From positions 7,223-71,222 of the forward strand of contig CAYOXD010000005.1 in assembly GCA_964407825.1 (NCBI GenBank): DNA of 64,000 bases, read 5' to 3'. The translations under genes were made by a program, and so were the position numbers. Numbering within the stretch: position 1 is the first letter of the stretch; every line of letters begins with the position of its first letter. The DNA is from CAYOXD01 sp964407825 (lineage in GTDB: Bacteria; Desulfobacterota; Desulfobacteria; Desulfobacterales; JAFDDL01). A model generated the notes under the pieces. It saw nothing but the letters and a program-made list of their open reading frames with translations. It was not told where the DNA came from and searched no databases. Below, one piece after another: positions 18,246 to 26,211 of this stretch.

Positions 18246-19667
18246 ATGAAGCAGCTGGGAAATCTCATCGAGAGGATCATCGATCAGATCGGCATCCATC
18301 TCAGGCATCACAATTTCGATGCCCGGCCGTACCTGGAAAAACGACTCCCCCTTCGCCAGCTCCTGAAATTCTATGCCTTTTACGGCATCACCGCCAGGCA
18401 CCCGATTCATTTTCATTTCAGCAATTCAAATCTGGCGGGCAGCTATTTCCTGGGCCAGTGCCGGGTGGACAGTTCCATCCTCTACAAGAGCGATATACGG
18501 GGGGACGAGCTCAAGGCCAAGGGGGACCGCTTTCGTTACGGGGGACGGGACCTGACCATTCAGAACGACGAGGTCATCTGGATCGAGGGCAGCTACCTGA
18601 TCAAGGCGCTGGTTCACAACTATTCCCATGATCCGGAAAAACCGGATCGCTTCCCCATCATCAACACGGTTGCCACCTCCTATGCCAACATCCACGGTTC
18701 CCCCATGGAGGGTGGGTTTCTTTTCCCATTTTCGACCGTCGATCTGACGAGCCTCTACAACAGCATCGTTGGCCGTTTCGCCTATGTGCAGGCCGGTGAG
18801 ATCGGCAACAAACAGATCCCGGACGGGCAGATTTGGATCAAGTGCCCCGGTGCCTTTGAATTCACCTACCGGCATTCTGACACGGTTCTCGACCATTATG
18901 CCGCCTTCGAACCGGGGGGTCCTCCCACAGGTGTTTTCATCGACTTCGTGGAAGAGCGCGAGAAGGAGTTTCAGCGTCTGTTCGATGTGGTGCACCGAAA
19001 GGCACCCGTCCCCGTCCCCTCGGGTGCAGCCGTCAACCGCTATGCCGTGATCAGGGGCGACACCAAGATCAGCCAGAATGTCCTGGTGGCCCAGCGGGCG
19101 TATCTGGATAATGCCTGGCTGGGAAGGGGCGCCAATGCCCAGGAGCATTGCTATATCGTCCACTCCCGCCTCGATGGCTTCGATGTCATGGCGCACGGCG
19201 CCAAGGTCATCTATGGGCATTTGCAGGAAAACGTATTTGTGGGTTTCAACTCCTTTCTCCGGGGCAGCATCGACTGCCCTCTCTCGGTGGGCAAGGGCGG
19301 AATCGTGACGCCGCACACCATTATCGACCTTGAGGAGCCCCTCTCGATCCCCCCGAACCACCTGGTCTGGGGATTCATCCGCAACGGGGAAGATTTTGAG
19401 AAAAACAGCATCTGCCTCGACAGGCTCGCCGGAACCAATGGGAAGCTGCAACTCGGAGAGGCCACCTTCGCCGGGGACGGTAACCGGTTCGTCAAGGCCT
19501 TCAAGGCCCGCATCGAGCATATCCTTTCGGACAACGGCGCCTACTTCAACGGCCGAAACCACAGGGGCCATGCCCAGAAGGGGCAGAATATCTCCTTCAA
19601 TATCATTCAGCCCTACATGGTCGGCCCCTCCAAGGGGCTTTACCCCACCATGGACATCGGCCCCTAA
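18246..19667 (+). CDS. Left-handed beta-helix (hexapeptide-repeat) protein, transferase-like
   Basis: A 473-residue soluble protein. The central and C-terminal part (about 250-400) shows hexapeptide-type periodicity, with runs such as YAVIRGDTKI, YLDNAWLGRGANAQEHCYI and VFVGFNSFLRG, typical of left-handed beta-helix nucleotidyl- or acyltransferase folds. The N-terminal part has no motif I recognise. Database relatives that I recall are named only 'transferase'. The ribosome site is GGGAG. It sits between the DASS transporter (110 bp) and the histidine kinase (49 bp) on the same strand, so all may belong to one unit. Function unknown. Confidence 0.7.
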   Translation: MKQLGNLIERIIDQIGIHLRHHNFDARPYLEKRLPLRQLLKFYAFYGITARHPIHFHFSNSNLAGSYFLGQCRVDSSILYKSDIRGDELKAKGDRFRYGGRDLTIQNDEVIWIEGSYLIKALVHNYSHDPEKPDRFPIINTVATSYANIHGSPMEGGFLFPFSTVDLTSLYNSIVGRFAYVQAGEIGNKQIPDGQIWIKCPGAFEFTYRHSDTVLDHYAAFEPGGPPTGVFIDFVEEREKEFQRLFDVVHRKAPVPVPSGAAVNRYAVIRGDTKISQNVLVAQRAYLDNAWLGRGANAQEHCYIVHSRLDGFDVMAHGAKVIYGHLQENVFVGFNSFLRGSIDCPLSVGKGGIVTPHTIIDLEEPLSIPPNHLVWGFIRNGEDFEKNSICLDRLAGTNGKLQLGEATFAGDGNRFVKAFKARIEHILSDNGAYFNGRNHRGHAQKGQNISFNIIQPYMVGPSKGLYPTMDIGP

Positions 19668-19716
19668 GGGGAGATAAAATATAATGGAAGAACGGTTTCT
19701 ATCCGGAGCATAGACG

Positions 19717-21189
19717 ATGAGACGCATCATGAGTCTAAAAGCCAGGCTTTTTGCCATCCTCGCCGCTCTTGCCGTCATCAGCCTCATCGGCGGCAGCATC
19801 ATGATCTGGTACACCTTCCGTATGGAAACGCTTCTGTCTGCCCTGATCCACCGCGATGTGGCGGCCTATGAGGCCGCCGACGCCCTGGAAATCGCGCTGG
19901 TCAACCAGAAGGGCTTTGTGTCCTACTATTTCATGGACGGCAGCCCCAACTGGCTACGACAGCTCGGGGAGGCGCGCCAGATCTTCAAGGAGCGCCTCAC
20001 CGAGGCAAGGCACCTGGCCGATAACCCGGATCAGCTGGCGCTGCTGACGCGGCTAGAAAATGAATATCTCCGTTACGTCGCTGCCATGGACCAGGTCATC
20101 GATCTCTACAAGGCCGGCAGAACCGAGAAGGGTGCCGAACTGCACAAGGGGGTCCGGGAGAGCTTTTCCAACATCCTGAACCTCTGCCGCGAATACCGGA
20201 ATCTCCACAAAGTTCAGATTCTGCAGGCGCAACGGATGAGCAGCACCGAGGCGATGAACCTGCGGATCATCGCCGCCGTCGCAGTGGGAATCAGCTTTCT
20301 GCTGGCCTTTGCCCTCAGCCTCTTTCTTCTTCATCAGATTCTCGATCCGGTCCGACAGCTCACCCAGGCCGCTGACCGCCATCCAGATGCTGGAAGAAGG
20401 GAAAACGAAATAAGTGCCCTTAACCGGAGCGTCCGGGGGCTTCTGGAGGATGTCCACAGCACACACCGGGAGCTGGAAAGGAGCCGGGAGCACCTGCTCC
20501 AGTCCGAAAAACTGGCTCTTGTGGGAAAGCTGGCGGCAGGCATGGCCCACAGCATCCGAAACCCCTTCACGTCGGTCAAAATGCGGCTCTTTTCCCTCAG
20601 CCGCGCCCTGGAGCTGACCGAAGCCCAGCGGGATGACCTGCGGGTGATTTCGGAGGAAATTCGGCACATCGATGCCATCGTTCAAAATTTTCTTGAATTT
20701 TCCAGGCCTCCCCGGTTACAGATCCAGCAGATGAGCCCTTCAAGCGTCGTGGATCAGGCCCTGCAGCTGATGGTGCACCGGCTGAAATCCTATGCCGTGG
20801 ATATCCATCTCCGGCGAGCGGCGCCTTTACCGGAGATCCCCATCGACCCGGAACAGCTCAAGGAGGTCCTTGTGAACCTCATCGTCAATGCCTGTGAGGC
20901 CATGGAAAGCGGCGGCCGGATCGTCATCACCGAAGAGGAGACCTTGGTCGAGGGCCTGGGCCCCTGCGCCATGATCCGCTGTGCGGACGACGGCCCCGGC
21001 ATTGCACCGGATATCCTGCAAAAGGTATTTCAGCCCTTTTTTACAACCAAGGAGGACGGAACCGGTCTCGGCCTGAGCATTGCCTCACGGATCATCGAAG
21101 AGCACCGGGGGCTCCTCGAAGTTGAATCCGGTCGGAATCGGGGGGCCACCTTCCGCATCCTGCTGCCTCTGGAGGGACTTCACCCATGA
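19717..21189 (+). CDS. Membrane sensor histidine kinase (NtrB-like)
   Basis: A 490-residue kinase. Two transmembrane helices (about 12-32 and 185-207) bracket a mostly helical periplasmic sensor that resembles four-helix-bundle chemoreceptor sensors. HAMP follows, then HisKA with the H-box MAHSIRNP, and HATPase_c with NLIVNACEAM (N box), DDGPGI (G1) and TGLGLS (G2). No PAS domain. The stop overlaps the start of the NtrC-type regulator by four bases, so the pair is co-translated. Its signal is unknown; the neighbouring transporter suggests an anion or carboxylate. Confidence 0.93.
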   Translation: MRRIMSLKARLFAILAALAVISLIGGSIMIWYTFRMETLLSALIHRDVAAYEAADALEIALVNQKGFVSYYFMDGSPNWLRQLGEARQIFKERLTEARHLADNPDQLALLTRLENEYLRYVAAMDQVIDLYKAGRTEKGAELHKGVRESFSNILNLCREYRNLHKVQILQAQRMSSTEAMNLRIIAAVAVGISFLLAFALSLFLLHQILDPVRQLTQAADRHPDAGRRENEISALNRSVRGLLEDVHSTHRELERSREHLLQSEKLALVGKLAAGMAHSIRNPFTSVKMRLFSLSRALELTEAQRDDLRVISEEIRHIDAIVQNFLEFSRPPRLQIQQMSPSSVVDQALQLMVHRLKSYAVDIHLRRAAPLPEIPIDPEQLKEVLVNLIVNACEAMESGGRIVITEEETLVEGLGPCAMIRCADDGPGIAPDILQKVFQPFFTTKEDGTGLGLSIASRIIEEHRGLLEVESGRNRGATFRILLPLEGLHP

Positions 21190-22634
21190 CCGGTACGTCC
21201 CAGCAGACCATCTGTGTTGTCGATGACGATGATCAGCTGCGCACCAGTTTCCACAAGCTGCTCACCGAGGAGGGCTACCAGGTCCTTGGCGCCGCCTCGG
21301 CCGAGGCAGGCCTCGAACTGATTGGCCGGCAAACGCCTGACCTGGTGATTCTCGACATGCGCCTTCCGGGCATGGGCGGTATGGAGGCCTTTCAGAAGAT
21401 CCATGCCTTAGAGCCAAGGCTGCCGGTCATCATGATGACCGCCTATGGCACCACGGATACGGCCATCGAAGCCACCAAGTTAGGCGCCTTCGATTACATT
21501 CTGAAGCCCTTCGAGATCCCGGACATGCTCAAGGTGATCCACCAGGCCCTGGCCGCCGGGAAATTCATGCGCTTCCCGGTTGACATGAACGGCCGGCCGG
21601 ACAAGATCACCGGCGAGGCCATCATCGGCCGAAGCCAGGCCATGCAGAGCATTTACAAGGCCATCGGCCGGGCCGCCCCCACGGACGCCACGGTGCTGAT
21701 CCGTGGGGAATCGGGCACGGGCAAGGAGCTGGTGGCCCGGGCCCTTTACCAGCACAGCCTGAGGGCCAAGGCGCCCTTTCTGGTAATCAACTGTGTCGCG
21801 ATCCCGGAAACCCTTCTGGAAAGCGAGCTTTTCGGCTTCGAAAAGGGCGCCTTCACAGGCGCCACCCATCGCCGGGTGGGAAAAATCGAGCAGGCCAATG
21901 GCGGCACCGTCTTTCTTGACGAGGTGGGGGATATGCCCATGAGCCTGCAGGCGAAAATCCTGCGTCTGCTGCAGGAAAAAAGCATCGAACGCCTCGGCGG
22001 TCGGGAGACGATTCCCGTGGATGTACGCATCATCACGGCCACCAACCGGGATCTCGAAAAGGCCGTGGCCGCCAGCCGCTTCCGCGAGGACCTCTATTAC
22101 CGGATCAAGGTGGTTACCATCCACCTGCCGCCCCTATGCCAACGGGAGGATGATATCAGCCTCCTGGTTTCCTACTTCCTTGCCCGCCACGCTGCGGACC
22201 TCGGCATGGCACCGCCCGGCATCACGCCCGGCGCCATGGCAGCCCTGAAGGCTTATGACTTTCCAGGAAACGTCCGGGAACTCGAAAACATACTCAAAAA
22301 AACCCTCATCTTTAACAGGGGGGTGCCCATATCCCGGGAGGACATCCGTCAGGCATTGGGGGAGGCCTCTCCCCCGCCCTCGGCCGGTGCAACAAACGAC
22401 GATGCTATCCGCCTCTGGGCGATCCGGATGCTGACCCGGGGGCTGACGGACGACCTCTTCGACACCTGCATGGATCATGTGGCCGGCATCCTGATCCGCG
22501 AAGCCCTGGTTCTGTCCGGCGGGAACCGCTCCCAGGCGGCAAAGCTCCTGGGACTGTCCCGGCCGACCCTCCATACCAAGATAGAAAAGTACCAGATCAA
22601 GATGGAAACCTCGGTCACCAGTGAATCGGCATAG
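21186..22634 (+). CDS. NtrC-family sigma-54 response regulator
   Basis: A 482-residue regulator with receiver (1-120; phospho-acceptor Asp57 in LVILDMRLP; Lys in LKPFE), AAA+ domain (GESGTGKE, GAFTGA, VFLDEVGD) and C-terminal Fis-type HTH (NRSQAAKLLGLSRPTLHTKI). Partner kinase is the gene immediately upstream. Immediately downstream is a near-consensus -24/-12 promoter (22766-22780) for the Pat-like gene, which makes that gene the most likely target. No clear enhancer palindrome was seen in the 130 bp above the promoter. Confidence 0.94.
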   Translation: MTGTSQQTICVVDDDDQLRTSFHKLLTEEGYQVLGAASAEAGLELIGRQTPDLVILDMRLPGMGGMEAFQKIHALEPRLPVIMMTAYGTTDTAIEATKLGAFDYILKPFEIPDMLKVIHQALAAGKFMRFPVDMNGRPDKITGEAIIGRSQAMQSIYKAIGRAAPTDATVLIRGESGTGKELVARALYQHSLRAKAPFLVINCVAIPETLLESELFGFEKGAFTGATHRRVGKIEQANGGTVFLDEVGDMPMSLQAKILRLLQEKSIERLGGRETIPVDVRIITATNRDLEKAVAASRFREDLYYRIKVVTIHLPPLCQREDDISLLVSYFLARHAADLGMAPPGITPGAMAALKAYDFPGNVRELENILKKTLIFNRGVPISREDIRQALGEASPPPSAGATNDDAIRLWAIRMLTRGLTDDLFDTCMDHVAGILIREALVLSGGNRSQAAKLLGLSRPTLHTKIEKYQIKMETSVTSESA

Positions 22635-22765
22635 CGAAGCTGGATTTGTCAACCTGTAAAACGATCCGACACCCATATTCCCGCCGTCTGGGGGGCTTTG
22701 GGCGCGCTTCATTAATACCCCCTGTCATTTCATTACCTTACAACTCAATTTCAAGACCCTTTCCG

Positions 22766-22780
22766 TGGCACATTCCTTGC
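22766..22780 (+). promoter_or_regulatory. Sigma-54 (-24/-12) promoter
   Basis: TGGCAC-N5-TTGC, an exact match to the core -24/-12 pattern with the required spacing and the preferred A after TGGCAC. The predicted start of transcription is about 22792, giving a leader of about 32 nt before the ATG at 22824. Confidence 0.8.
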
Positions 22781-22823
22781 GACTGATGGGGGCGATAACG
22801 CCATCAGGGGAAAGCTTGACGAC

Positions 22824-25307
22824 ATGGGTATCGAACACCTGGAAAGGATATTCCATCCACGGTCCCTGGCAGTCGTCGGGGCCAGCGGGCAGAGCGGCAC
22901 CATCGGCAATGCCGTTATGAAAAACATTATCGAGGCCGGGTACAGGGGGGAGATCTTTCCCATTCATCAGGACCTTCATCAAATCCATGATATTCGCACA
23001 TGTGCGACTCTGAACGCAGTCCCCGTGCGTTTGGATGCGGTGGTGGCGGCCACGCCAATCGAGAAGGCGCCGGAGATCGTCCGCAACTGCGGAGAACTCG
23101 GTGTGGGGGGCGTGGTCGTCATCGCCGGTGGAGGCCGTCAGAACAGCAAGGAGACCTCGGATATCGAAGCGGTCATACGCCGGGATGCCCGTCAGAGTGG
23201 TGTCCGCATCATCGGCCCCAACTGCCTGGGCGTCTTCAGCGCGTCCGGCAGGCTCAACGCAAATTACGCGAACCGGGCACCGCTTTCTGGAAAGGTGGCG
23301 TTCATCTCCCAGAGCGGCGGGATCACGACCGCGCTCCTGGATCTCTTTATCCGCGAGCATATCGGCCTGAGTTATTTTGTCAGTCTGGGGGCCATGCTCG
23401 ATGTCACCTTCGGCGATATGATCGATTACCTGGGAAGCGATCCCCAGGTCTCGAGCATCGTCATGCATATGGAAAAGCTGACCCGGTTCAGGGAATTCAT
23501 GAGCGCCGCCCGGGCCGTATCCCGGGTCAAACCGATTATCGCGCTGAAGGCGGGACGCACCCATGCGGGAGCCGCAGCGGCCATGGCCCACGCTGGCGCG
23601 GCGGCAGGCGATGATGCGGTATACGACGCCGCCTTCAAACGGGCGGGCATCATCCGCGTCAAGACCTTCGAAGAACTCCTCGACTGCGCGGAACTGGCGG
23701 CGAAACAGCCCCAGGTCACGGGCCCCGGGCTTGCCATCCTCACCAATTCGGGGGGCGCGGGGGTCATGGCCACCGATGCCCTTTGCGATTATGGCGCCGA
23801 GCCGGTGCCCTTTTCGCCCAACACCCTGGAGAGGCTCAGCGCCGTGCTGCCGACGCATTGCCCTCAACAGAACCCCGTGGACATCCTCGGGGACGCCTCC
23901 GATGCCCTCTTTGTGGAAACCGTCCGCATCTGCAGAGAAGCAGCCGAGATCAACGGTTTGCTCATCATCCTGGCTCCCTCCGCCGTGAACGACCCCACCG
24001 TTATTGCCGAATCCCTCGTGCCGGTGCTGCGGGAAAAACCCTTTCCCGTCTTCACCGTGTGGCTCGGAGCCGCCTCCATCGAGGCGGGCCGGGAAATCTT
24101 CAACGCCGCCACCATCCCCACCTTTGACAGTCCGGAGCGGGCTGTCCGGGCCTATATGAACCTCTATCAGCACTTCAGGAATATCAAGGCCCTCCAGGAG
24201 ATTCCCCCCAACCTGCCCGAAAAGCCCCGATTGGATCGCGGGGAGGCGGGGCGAATCATCCGGGAGAGCCTGGCCAGACACCGGTACAAGCTGACAGAGA
24301 TCGAAGCGACGCCACTGCTCGACACCTACGGCATCCCCGCCGTCCCCAGCTCCCAGGGGCCGGCCCGGGAGCAGGGTCTCCAACTGACGGCAGGTGCCCA
24401 TAAGGACCAGGACTTCGGACCGGTCATTCACTTCGGACACGGCGGGATTCCATCGGACATACCCGGCAGCCGAGCCGTGGGCCTTCCCCCGCTCAATCGA
24501 CTTCTGGCAAGACAGATTATGGAACAGAGCTTCGCCTTCAACCTCCTTCAGCACCTCAACGGAGACCCGGCCCGGGCAGTGGTCCAGGTGGAGGCGCTTC
24601 TGCTGCGCATATCCCAACTGGTTACCGATTTCCCGCAGATCACGGAACTCGACCTCCCTGTCCGGCTCCACGGGGACGGGAGCATCACCACCCGGGAAGG
24701 CCGGGTCATCCTGGATCCATCGGCCGTCCAGGCCCCCTTCCACCTGGTCATCAGCGCATACCCGGTGGAACAGGAGATCCGCGTCGATATAGAGACCGTC
24801 GGCAACGTTCTGGTCCGGCCCATCCGCCCCGAGGACGCAGCGCTCATGATGAATCTCTTTGGCACGCTTTCCAAGCAGAGCATTTATAACCGGTTTTTCG
24901 CTCCCCTCAAGCAGCTGCCCCCGGCCCTACTGGCCCGGTTGACCCAGATCGACTATGACCGGGAGATCGCCCTGGTTGCCATTTTGGATGACGCCTCCGT
25001 GGAAAAGATCCTTGGGGTTTCCCGCATCATCCAGGAAAACGGCGGGCAGTGCGCCGAGTTCGCTGTGCTGGTGGGCGATCCCTGGCACGGATTGGGCATC
25101 GGCGCCACCCTGCTCCAGCGCTGCCTGTGGATCGCCAAGCAGCGCGGATTGGCAAGGGTTTGGGGTATAGTGCTGGCGGGAAACCGCCAAATGCTGGCTC
25201 TGGGACGAAAACTCGGCTTTTGCATTGAAAGGGGCGAGGAACCCGGTGAATTCACCCTGGGCATTGATCTTACCGCCCTGTCGGCAGGAGATTTAAACCA
25301 CCCGTGA
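22824..25307 (+). CDS. Pat-like CoA-binding/GNAT protein with a truncated ATP-grasp domain
   Basis: An 827-residue protein laid out like protein lysine acetyltransferase Pat: CoA-binding and succinyl-CoA-ligase-like domains (1-450; VVGASGQSGTIGN, IGPNCLGV, SQSGGI, and the phospho-His region AHAGAAAGDDAVYDAAF with His256), then ATP-grasp, then GNAT (about 670-815; DPWHGLGIGATL is the acetyl-CoA loop, with Glu in AEFAVLVG). The ATP-grasp part is short: YGIP (502-505) is separated from GPVIHFGHGG (532-541) by about 26 residues, where full-length relatives have about 100 carrying the ATP-binding lysines. Acyl-CoA synthesis therefore looks impossible; a CoA- or acyl-CoA-sensing acetyltransferase is the likeliest role. 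Driven by a sigma-54 promoter. Confidence 0.85.
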   Translation: MGIEHLERIFHPRSLAVVGASGQSGTIGNAVMKNIIEAGYRGEIFPIHQDLHQIHDIRTCATLNAVPVRLDAVVAATPIEKAPEIVRNCGELGVGGVVVIAGGGRQNSKETSDIEAVIRRDARQSGVRIIGPNCLGVFSASGRLNANYANRAPLSGKVAFISQSGGITTALLDLFIREHIGLSYFVSLGAMLDVTFGDMIDYLGSDPQVSSIVMHMEKLTRFREFMSAARAVSRVKPIIALKAGRTHAGAAAAMAHAGAAAGDDAVYDAAFKRAGIIRVKTFEELLDCAELAAKQPQVTGPGLAILTNSGGAGVMATDALCDYGAEPVPFSPNTLERLSAVLPTHCPQQNPVDILGDASDALFVETVRICREAAEINGLLIILAPSAVNDPTVIAESLVPVLREKPFPVFTVWLGAASIEAGREIFNAATIPTFDSPERAVRAYMNLYQHFRNIKALQEIPPNLPEKPRLDRGEAGRIIRESLARHRYKLTEIEATPLLDTYGIPAVPSSQGPAREQGLQLTAGAHKDQDFGPVIHFGHGGIPSDIPGSRAVGLPPLNRLLARQIMEQSFAFNLLQHLNGDPARAVVQVEALLLRISQLVTDFPQITELDLPVRLHGDGSITTREGRVILDPSAVQAPFHLVISAYPVEQEIRVDIETVGNVLVRPIRPEDAALMMNLFGTLSKQSIYNRFFAPLKQLPPALLARLTQIDYDREIALVAILDDASVEKILGVSRIIQENGGQCAEFAVLVGDPWHGLGIGATLLQRCLWIAKQRGLARVWGIVLAGNRQMLALGRKLGFCIERGEEPGEFTLGIDLTALSAGDLNHP

Positions 25308-25705
25308 AAACAGACGCCAGGGTATTGATTGCGGACCGGAATCCCCACGTGCGGGAGTTTTTAAGACGCGAGCTGACCGTCGCGGGTTTCACGGTGCTGA
25401 CAGCAGACAGTGGGCGGGACCTGCTGCAATGGGCATTCGAACCGACGCCGATCGACCTGCTGGTGATCGATCCGGATCTGCCCGACATGGAACCGAATAC
25501 GCTGCTTGGAAAACTGGCCGGAAGCATCCCGACCTGCCCCCTGGTAATCCATACCCTGCCGGGGGAAGAGTTTCACATGGAGCATCCGCTCCCCTGGATC
25601 GCGTACGTGGAAAAGGGCGGGCGGAGCATCGAACGACTCAAGGAAGTTATTACGGGCCTGCTGTCAAAGCGCATGACGGGCTGTTGTCCGCGTGATCAGC
25701 CGTGA
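25304..25705 (+). CDS. Divergent stand-alone receiver-like protein
   Basis: A 133-residue CheY-like protein starting with GTG inside the last codons of the Pat-like gene (4-bp overlap), so the two are probably made together. Asp56 (VIDPDLP) aligns with the phospho-acceptor, and the Lys in YVEKGG with the conserved lysine. The acidic pocket is reduced: IADRN has one acid where typical receivers have two. It may still take phosphate weakly, or act as a protein-interaction domain for the acetyltransferase. No output domain. Confidence 0.75.
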   Translation: MKTDARVLIADRNPHVREFLRRELTVAGFTVLTADSGRDLLQWAFEPTPIDLLVIDPDLPDMEPNTLLGKLAGSIPTCPLVIHTLPGEEFHMEHPLPWIAYVEKGGRSIERLKEVITGLLSKRMTGCCPRDQP

Positions 25706-25732
25706 CTTTCGCCGCCCCACTGGTGGGGCATC

Positions 25733-26155
25733 TCAGTCCTGTTTCCGGGTCGCCGCACGGCAGTGCCCGGCGCTCAGCCCATGGGCGGATTCGACGGCCA
25801 GCGCCGGGGCCGGCCCCATGAGGATTTCCTCCACCTCCTCGACGGTAACGAAGCTGTATCCGCAGGGGGTATGCGGCAAGAGAAGGTTTCGATCCCGAAG
25901 GTCCCGCTGGTCGATGGGAAACAACCGGCAGGTGGAAGGACGCATCTCGTACCGGGAACAGCCGCCCTCGGTTTCCATTTCCAGCCCTCGATGAAACCAG
26001 CAGCCCCATCCCAATTGGCAGCAGATGCCGCAGTTGCGGCATGCGCCGATACGGCGCAGACGCATGGCGCCCACATACCGGGGCCTGAAGATAATCAGAA
26101 ACTGCCGTCGCAGTTTCCCCCAAAGAAGTCTCAAACGGTATTTACGATAACGCAA
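25733..26155 (-). CDS. YkgJ-family cysteine-cluster protein
   Basis: A 140-residue protein with the CxxCGxCC motif (CRNCGICC), a later Cys (GGCSRYEMRPSTCRLFP) and a final conserved Cys in HTPCGY, which is the YkgJ (UPF0153) pattern thought to bind zinc or an Fe-S cluster. The basic N-terminus (about 25 residues) is longer than usual. The start is TTG with GGGAG 6 nt upstream. Downstream of the nuclease fusion on the same strand, 56 bp away. Function of the family is not established. Confidence 0.85.
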   Translation of the reverse strand: MRYRKYRLRLLWGKLRRQFLIIFRPRYVGAMRLRRIGACRNCGICCQLGWGCWFHRGLEMETEGGCSRYEMRPSTCRLFPIDQRDLRDRNLLLPHTPCGYSFVTVEEVEEILMGPAPALAVESAHGLSAGHCRAATRKQD

Positions 26156-26211
26156 TAGAAGCTCCCATAATGTTTTTATAGTGATTCAGATATGTCCCGT
26201 ATCAGCAAGAG

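Noticed and set aside
18426..19814. A 462-codon minus-strand open frame
   Set aside because: Antisense to the beta-helix protein and the start of the kinase; composition is shadow-like, with no motif.
22725..24743. A 672-codon open frame on the minus strand
   Set aside because: It lies opposite the Pat-like gene, has no family resemblance or ribosome site, and is expected from GC-rich codon use.
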